From Chrysogorgia sp. JL179-B06 (taxonomy: Eukaryota > Cnidaria > Anthozoa > Scleralcyonacea > Chrysogorgiidae), in NCBI GenBank assembly GCA_035772405.1, contig JAYKKM010000176.1, forward strand, positions 124,001 to 188,000: a stretch of DNA of 64,000 bases, given 5' to 3'. Below are positions 40,601 to 43,807 of the stretch, one piece after another. Position numbers and translations under genes: made by a program. Each line of letters starts with the position of its first letter. Positions within the stretch are counted from its first letter, which is position 1. The notes beneath the pieces were generated by a model. The model was not told the origin of the DNA, did not search any database, and saw only the letters and a list, made by a program, of their open reading frames with translations.

Positions 40601-43313
40601 TCTCTAGGGAATAGCAACTTGGTTGTCCTCTACCAAAAATTTGAATATGAATTTTAAATGCCGAGGCGTGGATAATGGGCAATTCCATGTAACGGACATT
40701 ACACAGTTTGTCAAATGTTGAAAACTAATTTGATATATTTCTTCCACTTTTACCATTGTTCATTTTGAATTAGAAATTCTGATAAGTGAACAACAATTGA
40801 TGTTCAACTAACTAATTTTTCAGAATGTTTTGGAAAATGTCATATATTTACAATCACAATATTTTGCGTAACGGACATTACTCCAGAAAAGACATGCCTA
40901 TTTTAGTACTTTTTCAAACAACATATCTTCTCAATTACAATGATTGTTACAACAAAACACCTAAATTATGAATCCATTTGTACATACTTTAAAATTATTT
41001 GTACATGTTGGAAAAATTTTTACCTTTTTTTTGAAATAAATAACAAATTTGTGTGTAACGGACATTACACAGAAGCCGTAACGGACATTACACTTTTGTC
41101 TCATGCTTCTTCTTTATTAATATTTGGTCCCAAAGTTACCAAATTTGATAGGGGATTGGATTTAAAACAAATTTAATCCATTGTAATATTTTCAACAATC
41201 AACAAAAATGGCTTTTTGCTTGTTTAAGCATAGTATGCACACATTGTAAATGTTGTGTAAAAACCTTAATTACATGTAAAATTGTAACTATGTAGAGGTA
41301 AATTTGAAGAATTACAACACTGTATTTGGATGTTGGCAATATAGTTAGACGTTTTTATAGCTAAAAAGCATAAAGAGGATAAAATTTCCTTAGCCACTAA
41401 GGGCTCTTGCTTAATTTAAGAAATCACAAAAAGTGCATTTAAACATGGAATTGCCCTAATGCAGAAGCCTACATTCTCGGCAGCGTTTGTCTTTGATATG
41501 CCTCCAAAGCGAAGATTTCGATAACCAAAAAACGAAGAGCAAGAAAAGCGTGTGAGTACTATTTTAGGACCTCCAAGGAATATAACAGAGAGGGCGAACA
41601 GTGATTTGAAAGAAGAATGTAAGGATTTAATAGACTTCAGTTTGGCTGATTTTAGATTTGACGTTCCCGACGAAATGTTGAGTAATTTCCCGATGCGTGC
41701 GAGTGAAGGTGAGAGGGTATCAAATGTTAACACGAACATGTCGAGTTGTGTGTTCAATAATTGTACTTTCAATTTTGCTGAAAAGTGATTCTTGTAAAGA
41801 GCTAGATCGTGGTAGTTCTTAAATTTGAATGTTGTTGTGCGAGAATTATCATTATGAGTTGAAACTATAATTATGTTAATGTAAAATACGATCTTTATAC
41901 AAAAAATCTTTATATAAATATCTTTATATAAAAATCTTTATATAAAAATCTTTATATAAAAATCTTTACGGTATATAAAAATCTTTATATAAAAATCTTT
42001 ATCTAATTTAAATAACAAAAGTCTATTGTGTGCAGAAGCATGACCAAGTGTGCTTTGGCTAGTATAAAGACACATGCACGTGACTAAATTTGTGCGCAAG
42101 ATTGGATTATTGGTTTATGAATTATTAATGAGTTTTTGAAGTTGAGAGAAAATGTAAAAGTGAATATTAATGTTTGCATAATTATTGTAATTGTGTTGAT
42201 TACTTAATGTATTTCTTTGTTGTGTAAAACAGTATTGTTTGGATGTTTACTCAATACTCATGCATGTTAATGCTTGAAAAATTAGAAATTTGCCAGGTTA
42301 GAGGGAGAATTAGAGATTAAATTGCCCAGTGAGAACAAAAGAAACCGAGGCAATCATGGTATTATATGGAACAAGATGCCCGATAGGCGTTAACTCGGGC
42401 TACTTAGGCTAGTGGCTTGTTGAAAGACATTGTATGCAAATTCAGCAATTTGAACGCAATATACATAAATATATAGTTGTAATTGATAATGATACAGCTC
42501 TGTCAATGCAGGGGTGGTTAAATTTTCCACTGAAATTTTGAACATCACCAAACTGCACACCTGTAACAAAGCCATCACAGAGTGTTTGCCAATGGCTTTG
42601 ATTACTGTACATGGAGGTGAGTTGGCTCAGTATCAGAGCTTGCTTACTGAGAGTTCTAGCCAACGGGGTCAGCCTGGCAAGCAAGCCGGCCTTTGTTCAT
42701 GCAATAACAATTCATCTGGCCAGTCCGGCAAACATATCCAGATTTATAGCAACAGTGTTTATAGTTGAAATGATCTAACAGTATATTATAACGATTGGTT
42801 CAAAAAAAGAGTTTATTATATATTGACTTTTAGATTTTTATACTCATATTTTATTTAGCTATTATTATTTATTCTAAGACCGCGTGTAAAACTAGCATTA
42901 TCTAACTGTGGATCTTATCAAATACAAATACAAAATATACAAATATGAATACATTGATAATAATCACATTTCATGCAAACTAAAACCAAGAATCATAACA
43001 GTTCAACGTTTATCACAAATGCATTATTATGCAATACAATACTCACGGTTCCTCGTTCCAAGACATATTGACATTTCTGCAGACAATCAGGAGACTCTGT
43101 AAAACTTACTAAAGCCTTTTCAGCTTGACCCCTAAGACCAGCGTCCGTACTTTCATACAATTGCTTGCAAAGTATTTCCAACTGAGAAAGTTCCTGTTGA
43201 TTTTGTAAAAAGGTGAACGTGAGTAGCTGAAAATGAGAGAATGCAACAACAAAAAAACAAAGTTTATCACACTTGTGCACTTGATGATAAACTTTACCAA
43301 CCTGGTCATCCAT
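3108..43313 (-). CDS. XPO7: Exportin-7 gene, 23 N-terminal coding exons (3' part off window)
   Basis: Exportin-7 (RanBP16) is a RanGTP-binding importin-beta/CRM1-family receptor that carries cargo across the nuclear pore; it is built of HEAT-type helical repeats. Twenty-three minus-strand exons were placed one by one. Their phases agree at all 22 junctions and give 2083 nt, that is 694 codons plus one base. The order and wording follow vertebrate XPO7 closely (for example [51 protein letters not shown]). The family is near 1,090 residues, so about a third is left of the window. XPO7 is preferred over its paralogue RANBP17 because invertebrates usually have one gene; the call fits either. No coding damage was seen, so the gene looks functional. 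Confidence 0.95.
3874..4383. repeat. Mutator-like MITE, copy 2, with 9-bp target duplication
   Basis: The termini CACTGATCTC...GAGATCAGTG are flanked on both sides by the 9-bp direct repeat ATTTCTAGT (3865-3873 and 4384-4392). A 9-bp duplication is typical of Mutator-like transposons. The body is about 90 percent alike to copy 1 by eye. It contains no credible open frame and is non-autonomous. Confidence 0.7.
4577..4640 (-). CDS. XPO7: XPO7 exon 22 (residues 622-643), follows the AT-AC intron
   Basis: The exon begins directly after CTCTGTAC, giving ATATAGTAGTGTTCG and the residues [20 protein letters not shown]. An AG acceptor at TACATATAG would leave the wrong number of bases, whereas AC restores the GGA glycine codon split with exon 21. 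The donor is ACC/GTAAGT. Confidence 0.93.
4641..5193 (-). other. XPO7: Minor-spliceosome (U12-type) AT-AC intron in XPO7
   Basis: The intron starts ATATCCTTTTC, the canonical U12-type 5' splice site, and ends in AC. A branch-point match TATCCTTAACT lies about 11 nt before that end (on the minus strand near 4650-4660), a usual distance for U12 introns. Splicing at AT and AC is the only choice that keeps the reading frame and the conserved protein. A family A MITE (4731-5137) fills most of it. Confidence 0.92.
4731..5137. repeat. TTAA-flanked foldback MITE, family A, copy 2
   Basis: TTAA lies at 4731-4734 and 5134-5137, with AGGACATTGGCAAC termini and arms alike to those at 2366-2839. It sits wholly inside the AT-AC intron, leaving about 56 bp to the 5' splice site and 90 bp to the 3' splice site, so the branch-point region is untouched. 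Confidence 0.7.
5194..5274 (-). CDS. XPO7: XPO7 exon 21 (residues 595-622), precedes the AT-AC intron
   Basis: Acceptor CCCTAG, then a split isoleucine and [20 protein letters not shown] to SDLSVG. The 3' boundary has no GT; it reads GTGGG followed by ATATCCTTTT. The exon is 81 nt, starts in phase 2 and ends in phase 2, matching both neighbours. Confidence 0.93.
5303..5632. repeat. TTAA-flanked palindromic MITE
   Basis: The two halves (about 5303-5450 and 5478-5632) are near-perfect reverse complements: TTAAAGTGCTTATCTCACGTTC on one side (in two parts) and GAACGTGAGATACTTTAA on the other. The open frame across 5349-5612 is a product of this palindrome, not a gene. Confidence 0.65.
6645..6718 (-). 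CDS. XPO7: XPO7 exon 20 (residues 571-595)
   Basis: Acceptor TTTTTGCAG, then [20 protein letters not shown] to VTK and two bases (AT) of an isoleucine codon completed by exon 21. The donor is AT/GTAAGC. Confidence 0.93.
6934..7026 (-). CDS. XPO7: XPO7 exon 19 (residues 540-570)
   Basis: Acceptor TTTTCCAG, then [20 protein letters not shown] and [11 protein letters not shown] to AAG/GTTAGC. The segment [13 protein letters not shown] is strongly conserved in the family. Confidence 0.93.
7115..7485 (+). repeat. Dispersed repeat with poly-C run, copy 1 (inverted partner at 8885-9297)
   Basis: Shared marks are an AGGCGTAG start, a G/C homopolymer block (7141-7152), the TACGAGCTTCATCTAC segment and GAGCTTCTAGATTTC near the end. 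The second copy, in the opposite direction, carries the same blocks in reverse order. It is of unknown class and has no coding potential. Confidence 0.5.
7552..8256. repeat. Non-autonomous TIR element, about 0.7 kb
   Basis: The terminal inverted repeats are about 40 bp: ATTCCATTTTGCCATTGTCT on the left and its reverse complement at 8218-8256. Within it, 7590-7690 is a separate hairpin whose arms carry GACGTCAGAACGTGGTAAGA. The open frame at 7777-8088 has no recognisable protein features and is not called. Confidence 0.5.
8885..9297 (-). repeat. Dispersed repeat with poly-C run, copy 2
   Basis: Inverted copy of the repeat at 7115-7485, ending in the G/C-rich block GGGGGGGGGCTGAAG near 9266-9280. 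Together the two make a large inverted repeat in the intron between XPO7 exons 18 and 19. Confidence 0.5.
9615..9657 (-). CDS. XPO7: XPO7 exon 18 (residues 525-539)
   Basis: A 43-nt exon: acceptor ATTTTAG, one base completing an arginine, then [14 protein letters not shown] and the donor CAG/GTAGGC. It is too short to stand out as an open frame but is fixed by phase and by the conserved [10 protein letters not shown]. Confidence 0.93.
9750..9858 (-). CDS. XPO7: XPO7 exon 17 (residues 489-525)
   Basis: Acceptor TTGTTTAG, then [20 protein letters not shown] and [13 protein letters not shown] to AG/GTATGT. The motif [11 protein letters not shown] is diagnostic of XPO7/RANBP17. Confidence 0.95.
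10192..10561. repeat. TTAA-flanked foldback MITE, family C, copy 1
   Basis: TTAAGGTGGCTCGATAGTCT on the left and its reverse complement on the right, with TTAA at both ends. Long inner arms include GCAGATCTGAGCTT and AAGCTCAGATCT. A full copy lies at 27593-27964 and a partial one at about 24765-25005. Confidence 0.7.
11153..11288 (-). CDS. XPO7: XPO7 exon 16 (residues 444-489)
   Basis: Acceptor GTTTTAG, then [31 protein letters not shown] and SIPLHE to AAG/GTTTGT. The motif GRFEYEKTC matches the family. The exon ends in phase 1. Confidence 0.94.
11345..11762. repeat. Foldback MITE near XPO7 exon 16
   Basis: Inverted arms run from about 11348 (CTCTTGAAACTATAAAGACT) and up to about 11757 (AGTCTTTATAGTTTCAAGAG), with inner symmetry around ATGATCA. 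It starts about 57 bp upstream of the exon 16 acceptor. No coding content was seen. Confidence 0.55.
11930..12420. repeat. Foldback DNA rich in CCGTGTTTGGAT
   Basis: The motif GTGTTTGGATC and its complement recur at about 11940-11970, 12048-12080 and 12170-12195, making several hairpins. A second inverted pair frames the block (TTTCTTGTATT at 12008 and TACAAGAG at 12367). The open frames here are by-products of the symmetry. Confidence 0.4.
12715..13240. repeat. Minisatellite, about 56-bp unit, roughly nine copies
   Basis: The unit runs from TTGTGATTGTCTGTACCACA through CATCATCCATTTCCACCCA to CCCCTATACTATTTTC. Copies differ by a few substitutions and one short copy near 13055. The array ends only about 20 bp before the donor of XPO7 exon 15. 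The proline/histidine-rich open frames here come from the repeat. Confidence 0.85.
13262..13319 (-). CDS. XPO7: XPO7 exon 15 (residues 424-443)
   Basis: Acceptor CTCCTTCAG, one base completing arginine, then [19 protein letters not shown] and the donor CAG/GTGAGT. It is short but fixed by phase with exons 14 and 16. Confidence 0.93.
13403..13455 (-). CDS. XPO7: XPO7 exon 14 (residues 407-424)
   Basis: Acceptor TTATTTTAG, then [17 protein letters not shown] and two bases of arginine, donor [20 protein letters not shown] is conserved in the family. Confidence 0.93.
13660..14019 (-). repeat. tRNA-derived SINE
   Basis: Read on the minus strand, the head at about 14019-13955 has an A-box-like TAGTGGTCAGGG and a B-box GTTCGAATCCT, the internal RNA polymerase III promoter of a tRNA gene. 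A conserved-looking middle part follows (GTGGGTTTTCTCCGG and related sequence), then GCGCTATATAAATAG and an (ATT)n tail at 13660-13678. The tRNA part does not fold as a complete tRNA, so it is a SINE and not a tRNA gene. Confidence 0.75.
14471..14590 (-). CDS. XPO7: XPO7 exon 13 (residues 367-406)
   Basis: Acceptor TTTTTTACAG, then [20 protein letters not shown] and [15 protein letters not shown] to GAG/GTAAGA. PNSVHYLL-type and [11 protein letters not shown] motifs match the family closely. Confidence 0.95.
14655..15073. repeat. TTAA foldback MITE, family B, copy 1
   Basis: It starts TTAAAGTGCCTATAACG, with inverted arms carrying AACTTTTAAAATGATAAAGT and the reverse complement near 15020-15050. 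The right terminus has decayed. A close copy lies at 25933-26366. Confidence 0.6.
15287..15365. repeat. Dispersed CGAAACGTTAGAC element, copy 2
   Basis: CACTCTCTGATGAAGTGCCT then TCGCTCGAAACGTTAGAC and the GCAGTACACCAACCTTTT tail, over 85 percent identical to 1926-2000. It lies in the intron between exons 12 and 13. Confidence 0.5.
15440..15586 (-). CDS. XPO7: XPO7 exon 12 (residues 318-366)
   Basis: Acceptor TTATGTAG, then [34 protein letters not shown] and KFTVTSLQ to [25 protein letters not shown] is one of the clearest XPO7 signatures. Confidence 0.96.
15838..16325. repeat. Degenerate GACAGACA/GATGGACA tandem array
   Basis: About 490 bp built from 4-bp steps (GACA, GATG, GACA, TACA), arranged in 12- to 16-bp and longer higher-order units such as GCTTGACAGGCAGAGGGACA. 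It has long open frames in five readings, all with low-complexity Cys/Ser/Val or Asp/Arg/Gln composition, and none is a gene. It ends 26 bp from the donor of XPO7 exon 11. Confidence 0.85.
16352..16471 (-). CDS. XPO7: XPO7 exon 11 (residues 278-317)
   Basis: Acceptor TTCTTTTAG, then [20 protein letters not shown] and [16 protein letters not shown] to [22 protein letters not shown] matches the family. Confidence 0.96.
16472..18702. other. XPO7 intron 10, mixed repeats
   Basis: The main content is a hairpin element at 17600-17842, a foldback at about 16950-17290 (TTGTATAAATT-type arms around GCGATAGTCAACGAGGC), and an AT-rich stretch. No further exon was found; exons 10 and 11 join in phase across it. 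Confidence 0.5.
17600..17842. repeat. Hairpin MITE with telomere-like core
   Basis: Inverted arms CGTCTTTGGGACGATGTTTT at 17606 and its reverse complement ending near 17838, each about 42 bp. The core holds three imperfect copies of TTTTCTAACCCTAACCCC with CGCCTAATGAG. Similar CCTAACCC-rich cores occur at 80-125 and 24310-24355. Confidence 0.55.
18703..18776 (-). CDS. XPO7: XPO7 exon 10 (residues 253-277)
   Basis: Acceptor ATTTCTAG, two bases completing alanine, then [20 protein letters not shown] and LSPL to [18 protein letters not shown] is conserved in the family. Confidence 0.95.
19380..19870. repeat. Foldback element in XPO7 intron 9
   Basis: Inverted segments CTTGGTTCACCTGCAGCG (19479-19497) and CGCTGCAGGTGAACCAAG (about 19763-19780), plus further partial symmetry around CAATCCATCAG. 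The 80-residue open frame at 19393-19635 lies across one arm and has no protein features. Confidence 0.4.
19902..20960. repeat. TTAA foldback MITE, family B, with a second MITE nested inside
   Basis: The outer ends are TTAAAATGCCTATGAAATG and CATTTCATAGACACTTTAA, with TTAA at both. The nested element runs from about 20104 to 20727: ends TTAGGCCACATAAAATAAAT and the reverse complement ending near GTGGCCTTA, with a core rich in TTTATATTTTATATC. The outer right end lies 14 bp from the exon 9 splice donor. Confidence 0.6.
20975..21101 (-). CDS. XPO7: XPO7 exon 9 (residues 211-253)
   Basis: Acceptor TGTTTGCAG, then [32 protein letters not shown] and VQIPTSWRE to AAG/GTAATT. FDFIGTxxDES and VQIPTSWR are family signatures. 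Confidence 0.96.
21806..22258. repeat. TTAA foldback MITE, family B, intact copy
   Basis: Ends TTAAAGTGCCTATGACACG and the reverse complement CGTGTCATAGGTACTTTAA, with TTAA at 21806-21809 and 22255-22258. Inner arms carry ACATCTTTTGTAGTTTTTCG. This is the best-preserved member of the family here. Confidence 0.7.
22640..22965. repeat. Mutator-like MITE, partial copy 3
   Basis: It holds the same GGATCGAGCAAC and GAGATCAGTG parts as the elements at 708-1200 and 3874-4383, but arranged as a shorter inverted form with TGGATCGAGCAAC at both ends. Confidence 0.5.
22990..23925 (-). pseudogene. 5'-truncated LINE reverse transcriptase fragment
   Basis: Non-LTR retrotransposons of the CR1/L2/Jockey type encode an endonuclease and reverse transcriptase. 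Here only the C-terminal RT part survives, on the minus strand. It reads [33 protein letters not shown], then [20 protein letters not shown], the usual post-palm order of such RTs, with a final thumb-like segment in a shifted frame (HTxGRVLRN-like wording near 23290-23330). Two frame changes (near 23563 and 23490) break it. The catalytic FADD-type motif would lie upstream and is absent. The AT-rich 3' tail is at about 22995-23040. The assignment to a clade is uncertain. Confidence 0.8.
24069..24152. repeat. Dispersed CGAAACGTTAGAC element, copy 3
   Basis: CACTCTGTGATGAAGGGACT then TCACTCGAAACGTTAGAC and GCAGTACACCAAACTTTTA, matching 1926-2000 and 15287-15365. It directly precedes the MITE at 24171-24480. 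Confidence 0.5.
24171..24480. repeat. TIR MITE with CGGGCGGAGAGGGAGGGT ends
   Basis: The left end CGGGCGGAGAGGGAGGGTTA and the right end reverse complement (CCCTCCCTCTCCGCCCG) make arms of about 75 bp, including GTCTTCTGGACGATC. The core has CCTAACCC repeats. The decayed relative at 1-430 shows the same parts. Confidence 0.65.
24765..25005. repeat. Foldback MITE, family C, partial
   Basis: Right half of the family seen whole at 10192-10561 and 27593-27964 (TTATCATAAACACACTTTCT, AAGCTCAGATCTGCATTA, then TAGACTATCGAGCC and CACCTTAA). It ends 19 bp from the donor of XPO7 exon 8. Confidence 0.55.
25025..25132 (-). CDS. XPO7: XPO7 exon 8 (residues 175-210)
   Basis: Acceptor TATTTTCAG, then [36 protein letters not shown] and the donor CAG/GTATGT. 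IASSFRD-xLxDIF-LSC is a strong family match. Confidence 0.96.
25933..26366. repeat. Foldback MITE, family B, copy near 26 kb
   Basis: It begins AAAGTGCCTATAACGTCAAA, with inverted arms AACTTTTAAAATGATAAAGT and its complement near 26316-26340. It is nearly identical to 14655-15073 over the arms. Confidence 0.6.
27085..27120 (-). CDS. XPO7: XPO7 exon 7, 36-nt microexon (residues 163-174)
   Basis: Acceptor TTTTTGATAG, then [12 protein letters not shown], then AAG/GTTTGT. The 12 residues fill exactly the gap between exons 6 and 8, and LTKHRK is conserved in the family. The exon is phase 0 at both ends, so skipping it would not shift the frame. Confidence 0.92.
27130..27385. repeat. Local repeats AGGCAAGAAGTATAAAATTAG / TATCACAAAGATAC
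   Basis: A block holding AGAAGTATAAAATTAG(C/G)AAG and CGTATCACAAAGATACAA recurs three to four times between 27130 and 27370, together with a repeated TTTTATTGTTGTGGATT segment (27219 and 27352). It is an irregular tandem duplication in intron 6, with no coding content. Confidence 0.55.
27397..27462 (-). CDS. XPO7: XPO7 exon 6 (residues 141-162)
   Basis: Acceptor GACTTTAG, then [20 protein letters not shown] and NQ, donor CAG/GTATGC. EYxIIGVxILS matches the family. Confidence 0.95.
27593..27964. repeat. TTAA foldback MITE, family C, copy 2
   Basis: TTAAGGTGGCTCGATATTGC on the left and the complement ending ATATCGAGCCACTTTAA on the right, TTAA at both ends. The right end lies 13 bp inside the intron from the donor of exon 5. 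Confidence 0.7.
27978..28073 (-). CDS. XPO7: XPO7 exon 5 (residues 109-140)
   Basis: Acceptor TTTGTATAG, then [32 protein letters not shown] and the donor AAG/GTACTT. KLxWFDxxKDxxVFR is a family signature. Confidence 0.95.
28306..28448. repeat. Degenerate ACATTGCGCTAAGTT repeats, left of the LTR element
   Basis: Imperfect units of about 40 bp (GAGACATTGCGCTAAGTTAT then GAGACGTTACGCTAA) run up to the LTR at 28449 and resume at 32346 after the other LTR, up to about 32415. The retroelement therefore inserted into a pre-existing tandem array. Confidence 0.7.
28449..28645 (-). repeat. 3' LTR of the gypsy element
   Basis: 197 bp, identical by eye to the 5' LTR. On the minus strand it starts TGTAGTAGACCGGAAGTGAC and ends in GCTACA. 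A TATTTTATTTATCAC segment is the most AT-rich part. Confidence 0.9.
28750..31917 (-). CDS. pol: Gypsy pol: RT (truncated), RNase H, integrase
   Basis: An uninterrupted frame of 1,055 codons. RT begins at the [11 protein letters not shown] motif and has D41 (SLDLQSGY) and the catalytic YLDD at residues 103-106. RNase H follows with D264 (HTDASG), E305, D331 and D372. The integrase has an HHCC zinc module (H553, H558, C588, C591) and the D619, D678, E714 triad (AIDYLT, HSDQG, TERFNR). A charged C-terminal tail follows and no chromodomain was recognised. No ATG is seen at the start; the listed first codon is TTG, and the frame is open only a few codons upstream of it. That agrees with a deletion that removed gag, protease and the RT N-terminus. 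Catalytic residues are all kept. Confidence 0.93.
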   Translation of the reverse strand: MRICVDYRKINAKTIRDSYPIPRITETLEALQGARCFCSLDLQSGYLQVKVAKRDRHKTAVTTPFGLYEYNRMPFGLTNAPATFQRLMEQCLHGLNLKICLAYLDDVIVFAKNFDEMLERLEIVLERLGNYGLKLKVSKCNLFQTELAYLGHVVSEHGVAPDPSKISSLQKWLEHPPQTVKDLQTFVGFAGYYRSFIKGFAKIAAPLHQLIKGPAVKSTQKSRREPFQWSKECQVAFETLIERLSSYPILAFPDFTIPFILHTDASGYGLGGALYQVQDGKPRVIAYGSRSLSVAEGRYSAYRREFLALKWSVTEKFKQYLYGNKFHIVTDSNPLTYLLSSAKLSATDHRWLSDLSAYDFTITYRPGKVSCDADGLSRMPQEIPSQKENIASDLDCIKPLLEKLYKLETDSTAFCSDEEFRAICDYHSVDKPFESKMSIPVIEAVSMYANAVPEYLSQPPHCRAQTSLSTTTSSDWAKLQRDDPVIGRVFELLKSGSNKVKDEDRPVRRLHQEKERLRIEQGVLFRRRVIDEEETLQLVLPKSLHQTALKGLHDDVGHLGKDKTVELVSQRFYWPGLASTVEAYIKNCERCIKRKSPDPPRSPLVHIVATEPMELLAIDYLTLERGKGGFENVLVITDSFTKYAWAFPTRNQKAPTVAKVLWEKVLANFGFPRRLHSDQGRDFESKLIKDLCKIAGIEKTRTTPYHPQGNGQTERFNRTLLNMLGTLDCDKKSDWPDYIAPLVHAYNCSKHASTGYSPYFLMYGRCPRLPIDITLGIPTKTDNVRPYAAYAENLKERLTHAYDLASKGSARKAASNKKRYDVGIQDATLLPGDRVLARNLSNRGKHKLQDRWEDVPYIVLRRAGNLPVYVVQQEGGDKRRTLHRNLLLPYNLPAKQHDQIKQRQAHPRRDANLQSYPTPTSDSEDNCLEEEDPVHYFLREELNDAAEICEHRGIEIQPPAEAQPEVAEQGTDNDNTFESHNDDQQREADVPRREMSTTTRSGRLSKPPSRLGHDPIWTQKASVLLSLVTPTNYDLIKGVLENWLSNNLTFCKNVV
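31945..32067 (-). CDS. Short leader frame of the gypsy element (gag remnant?)
   Basis: From the ATG near 32067, forty codons run [20 protein letters not shown] and on to a TAA near 31945, just before the deletion junction with pol. It could be the first codons of the lost gag. It is short, acidic and has no recognisable domain, so the gag reading is an inference from position. Confidence 0.45.
32126..32143 (-). other. Primer-binding site candidate
   Basis: On the minus strand TGGAGCCCGATAGGGGAC starts 5 bp after the 5' LTR. Its complement ends in CCA, as expected of a tRNA 3' end. The tRNA was not identified. Confidence 0.6.
32149..32345 (-). repeat. 5' LTR of the gypsy element
   Basis: 197 bp with TG...CA ends. 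It would hold the promoter of the element. It is followed on the minus strand by the primer-binding site and preceded by the duplicated TAGA. Confidence 0.9.
32820..33600 (-). pseudogene. hAT transposase C-terminal remnant
   Basis: Overlapping minus-strand frames (33149 down to 32910 and 33021 down to 32824) read as one protein broken by a frame change. The last part, [20 protein letters not shown] followed by VEQTFSVV, fits the C-terminal dimerisation region of hAT transposases (pattern A/SxxxLxIPxSxxxxERxFS). An upstream part in a third frame (33600-33274) has CVDCGHD and may belong to the same gene. No terminal repeats were assigned, so this is decayed coding sequence only. Confidence 0.6.
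34061..34340. repeat. Tigger/pogo-like MITE
   Basis: Ends TACAGTGGAGCCTCGCTATA and its reverse complement TATAGCGAGGCTCCACTGTA, with TA at each end. The start CAGTGGAxCCTCG is the familiar pogo/Tigger terminus. 280 bp, no coding content. Confidence 0.75.
34609..34818 (+). pseudogene. RecQ-like helicase N-terminal fragment (copy A)
   Basis: The 69-codon frame contains [20 protein letters not shown] then [12 protein letters not shown]. That is the Q-motif-like FxxKxxQ followed by the Walker A region of DExH helicases (usual TGxGKS), as in RecQ-type proteins. Here the Walker A reads TRFGKS, so the second glycine-like position is changed. It stops shortly after and all later helicase motifs are absent. 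The sister copy at 37327-37530 has AMGFGKS. Confidence 0.6.
34990..35300 (-). pseudogene. Cysteine-bearing (CxxC) fragment, copy A
   Basis: Minus-strand frame with [20 protein letters not shown], then [20 protein letters not shown] and [15 protein letters not shown]. The C...CxxCGxKIRNA layout is reminiscent of the ZAD-type zinc-associated domain of some zinc-finger proteins, but only part is present and the match is weak. A related frame is split by a frame change in copy B (38055-37569). Confidence 0.45.
35875..36648. repeat. hAT-like MITE with CGGTATACCG arrays
   Basis: Ends TAGGAATGTTCGGTATACCG and the complement CGGTATxxx...CATCCCTA, with near-identical 8-bp flanks CGGAAAAG and CTGAAAAG (7 of 8), as expected for hAT insertion. 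Both sub-terminal parts are built of ATACCGGTA-type repeats. A smaller inverted element with GAGGTCCGTA/TACGGACCTC arms sits inside (about 36140-36412). Confidence 0.65.
36797..36867 (-). CDS. XPO7: XPO7 exon 4 (residues 85-108)
   Basis: Acceptor TTTTTTCCAG, two bases completing arginine, then [20 protein letters not shown] and LIQ to CAG/GTATGG. YVLNYLxxRPKL is a family signature. Confidence 0.96.
37327..37530 (+). pseudogene. RecQ-like helicase N-terminal fragment (copy B)
   Basis: 67 codons alike to copy A ([20 protein letters not shown], then [10 protein letters not shown]), here with a more regular Walker A. It goes on for [11 protein letters not shown] before a stop, a part that is missing or altered in copy A. 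Confidence 0.55.
37569..38055 (-). pseudogene. Cysteine-bearing (CxxC) fragment, copy B
   Basis: Two overlapping frames (38055-37870 and 37961-37569) hold the same protein as copy A, split by a frame change near 37890. [14 protein letters not shown] and [10 protein letters not shown] are shared. Confidence 0.4.
39151..39244 (-). CDS. XPO7: XPO7 exon 3 (residues 54-85)
   Basis: Acceptor TTTTTTAG, then [31 protein letters not shown] and one base, donor TAC/GTAAGT. YSQLLAAxxLxKLxSR is a family signature. Confidence 0.95.
39410..39740. repeat. Two adjoining foldback elements
   Basis: First: TATAATGTTTGCGGGTATTT (39411) pairs with its complement ending at about 39598. Second: AATAGCATAAAGAGAGGTGC (39606) pairs with its complement ending at 39738, with CCCGCTCGAT arms around a GAATTTTACTAAAT loop. 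Neither has coding content. Confidence 0.6.
40680..41090. repeat. Scattered TAACGGACATTAC repeats
   Basis: The 13-mer TAACGGACATTAC occurs at about 40691, 40868, 41056 and 41080, mostly as GTAACGGACATTACAC, a GTAA/TTAC partial palindrome. The first three are spaced by roughly 180 bp and the last two are close together. They lead up to the unknown frame at 41552-41788. Confidence 0.6.
41495..41788 (+). pseudogene. Unknown short coding-like fragment
   Basis: The frame at 41552-41788 (78 codons) has a mixed, protein-like composition: [20 protein letters not shown], then [13 protein letters not shown] and [13 protein letters not shown]. Directly upstream, another frame opens ATG CCT CCA AAG CGA AGA, so a basic MPPKRR start may be split from it by a frame change near 41512. 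The family was not recognised. A mobile element is suspected from the repeats just upstream. Confidence 0.35.
41895..42010. repeat. AAAATCTTTATAT tandem repeats
   Basis: Seven or so units of about 16 bp (ATATAAAAATCTTT) in a row, with one CGGT interruption at 41968. Confidence 0.75.
43047..43193 (-). CDS. XPO7: XPO7 exon 2 (residues 5-53)
   Basis: Acceptor AAAATCAACAG, then [31 protein letters not shown] and [14 protein letters not shown] to ACC/GTGAGT. LCKQLYExTD and AEKALVxFxxSPDCLxKCQ are family signatures. An earlier AG at TTTTCAG would add 13 residues without homology, so the later one was chosen. Confidence 0.95.
43302..43313 (-). CDS. XPO7: XPO7 exon 1, coding part (MDDQ)
   Basis: ATG GAT GAC CAG followed by the donor GTTGGT. 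Vertebrate exportin-7 likewise starts with a few residues (MADH-like) before the conserved QLExLCKQLYE, so the start fits in length. The 108-bp intron to exon 2 is the shortest in the gene. The upstream 5' UTR and promoter were not delimited. Confidence 0.85.
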
Positions 43314-43617
43314 ATTTGTCCTCGCCTTGCTGGGTAACCGCTCCATGGTAGGAACCGGGGGGACTGCCCCCCCCAAGGAGAGAATAGCGGGGGCGGGAGC
43401 GGATATAAGGCCCTGGGAACGAGGTTGAGAATAGCGTAGAGTCAGCCATGCTATTAATAGCTCAAAAAGCGGACAAACAATTAACCAAATTTGACTCACA
43501 AATGATTGCAAATGAGCTATTTTCTTTTGTTATGGCCGCAAGAATTATGGGTAAAAGCGGACAAACATCGATGCTGAGGTCATCTCGACGGAGCGCTATT
43601 GAATGCATATTGCATAG

Positions 43618-43807
43618 GCTGGTTTCCATTTGGTCGCCACGATCACGGTGTCATAGTGGTCGATGTAATAGAGTGTCGATCTATCTTGTCTTTTGTCTGC
43701 TGTATGTAAAGCAGTCTTTACTGATTGCAGATATATAGATGGACACTCTATTACATCGTCCACTATGACACCATTGCGATTGTGGCGACCAAATGGAAAC
43801 CAGGCTT
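43618..43807. repeat. Hairpin MITE
   Basis: The left arm CTGGTTTCCATTTGGTCGCC (43619) and its complement ending at about 43803 extend about 70 bp inward with few mismatches (ACTCTATTACATCG), around a loop at about 43688-43735. Confidence 0.65.

Noticed and set aside
42510..42617. Possible plus-strand exon with CTCTGTCAATGCAG acceptor and GGAG/GTGAGT donor
   Set aside because: The splice signals look fair and the frame is open, but the peptide matches no family I know and no partner exon was found in this intron.
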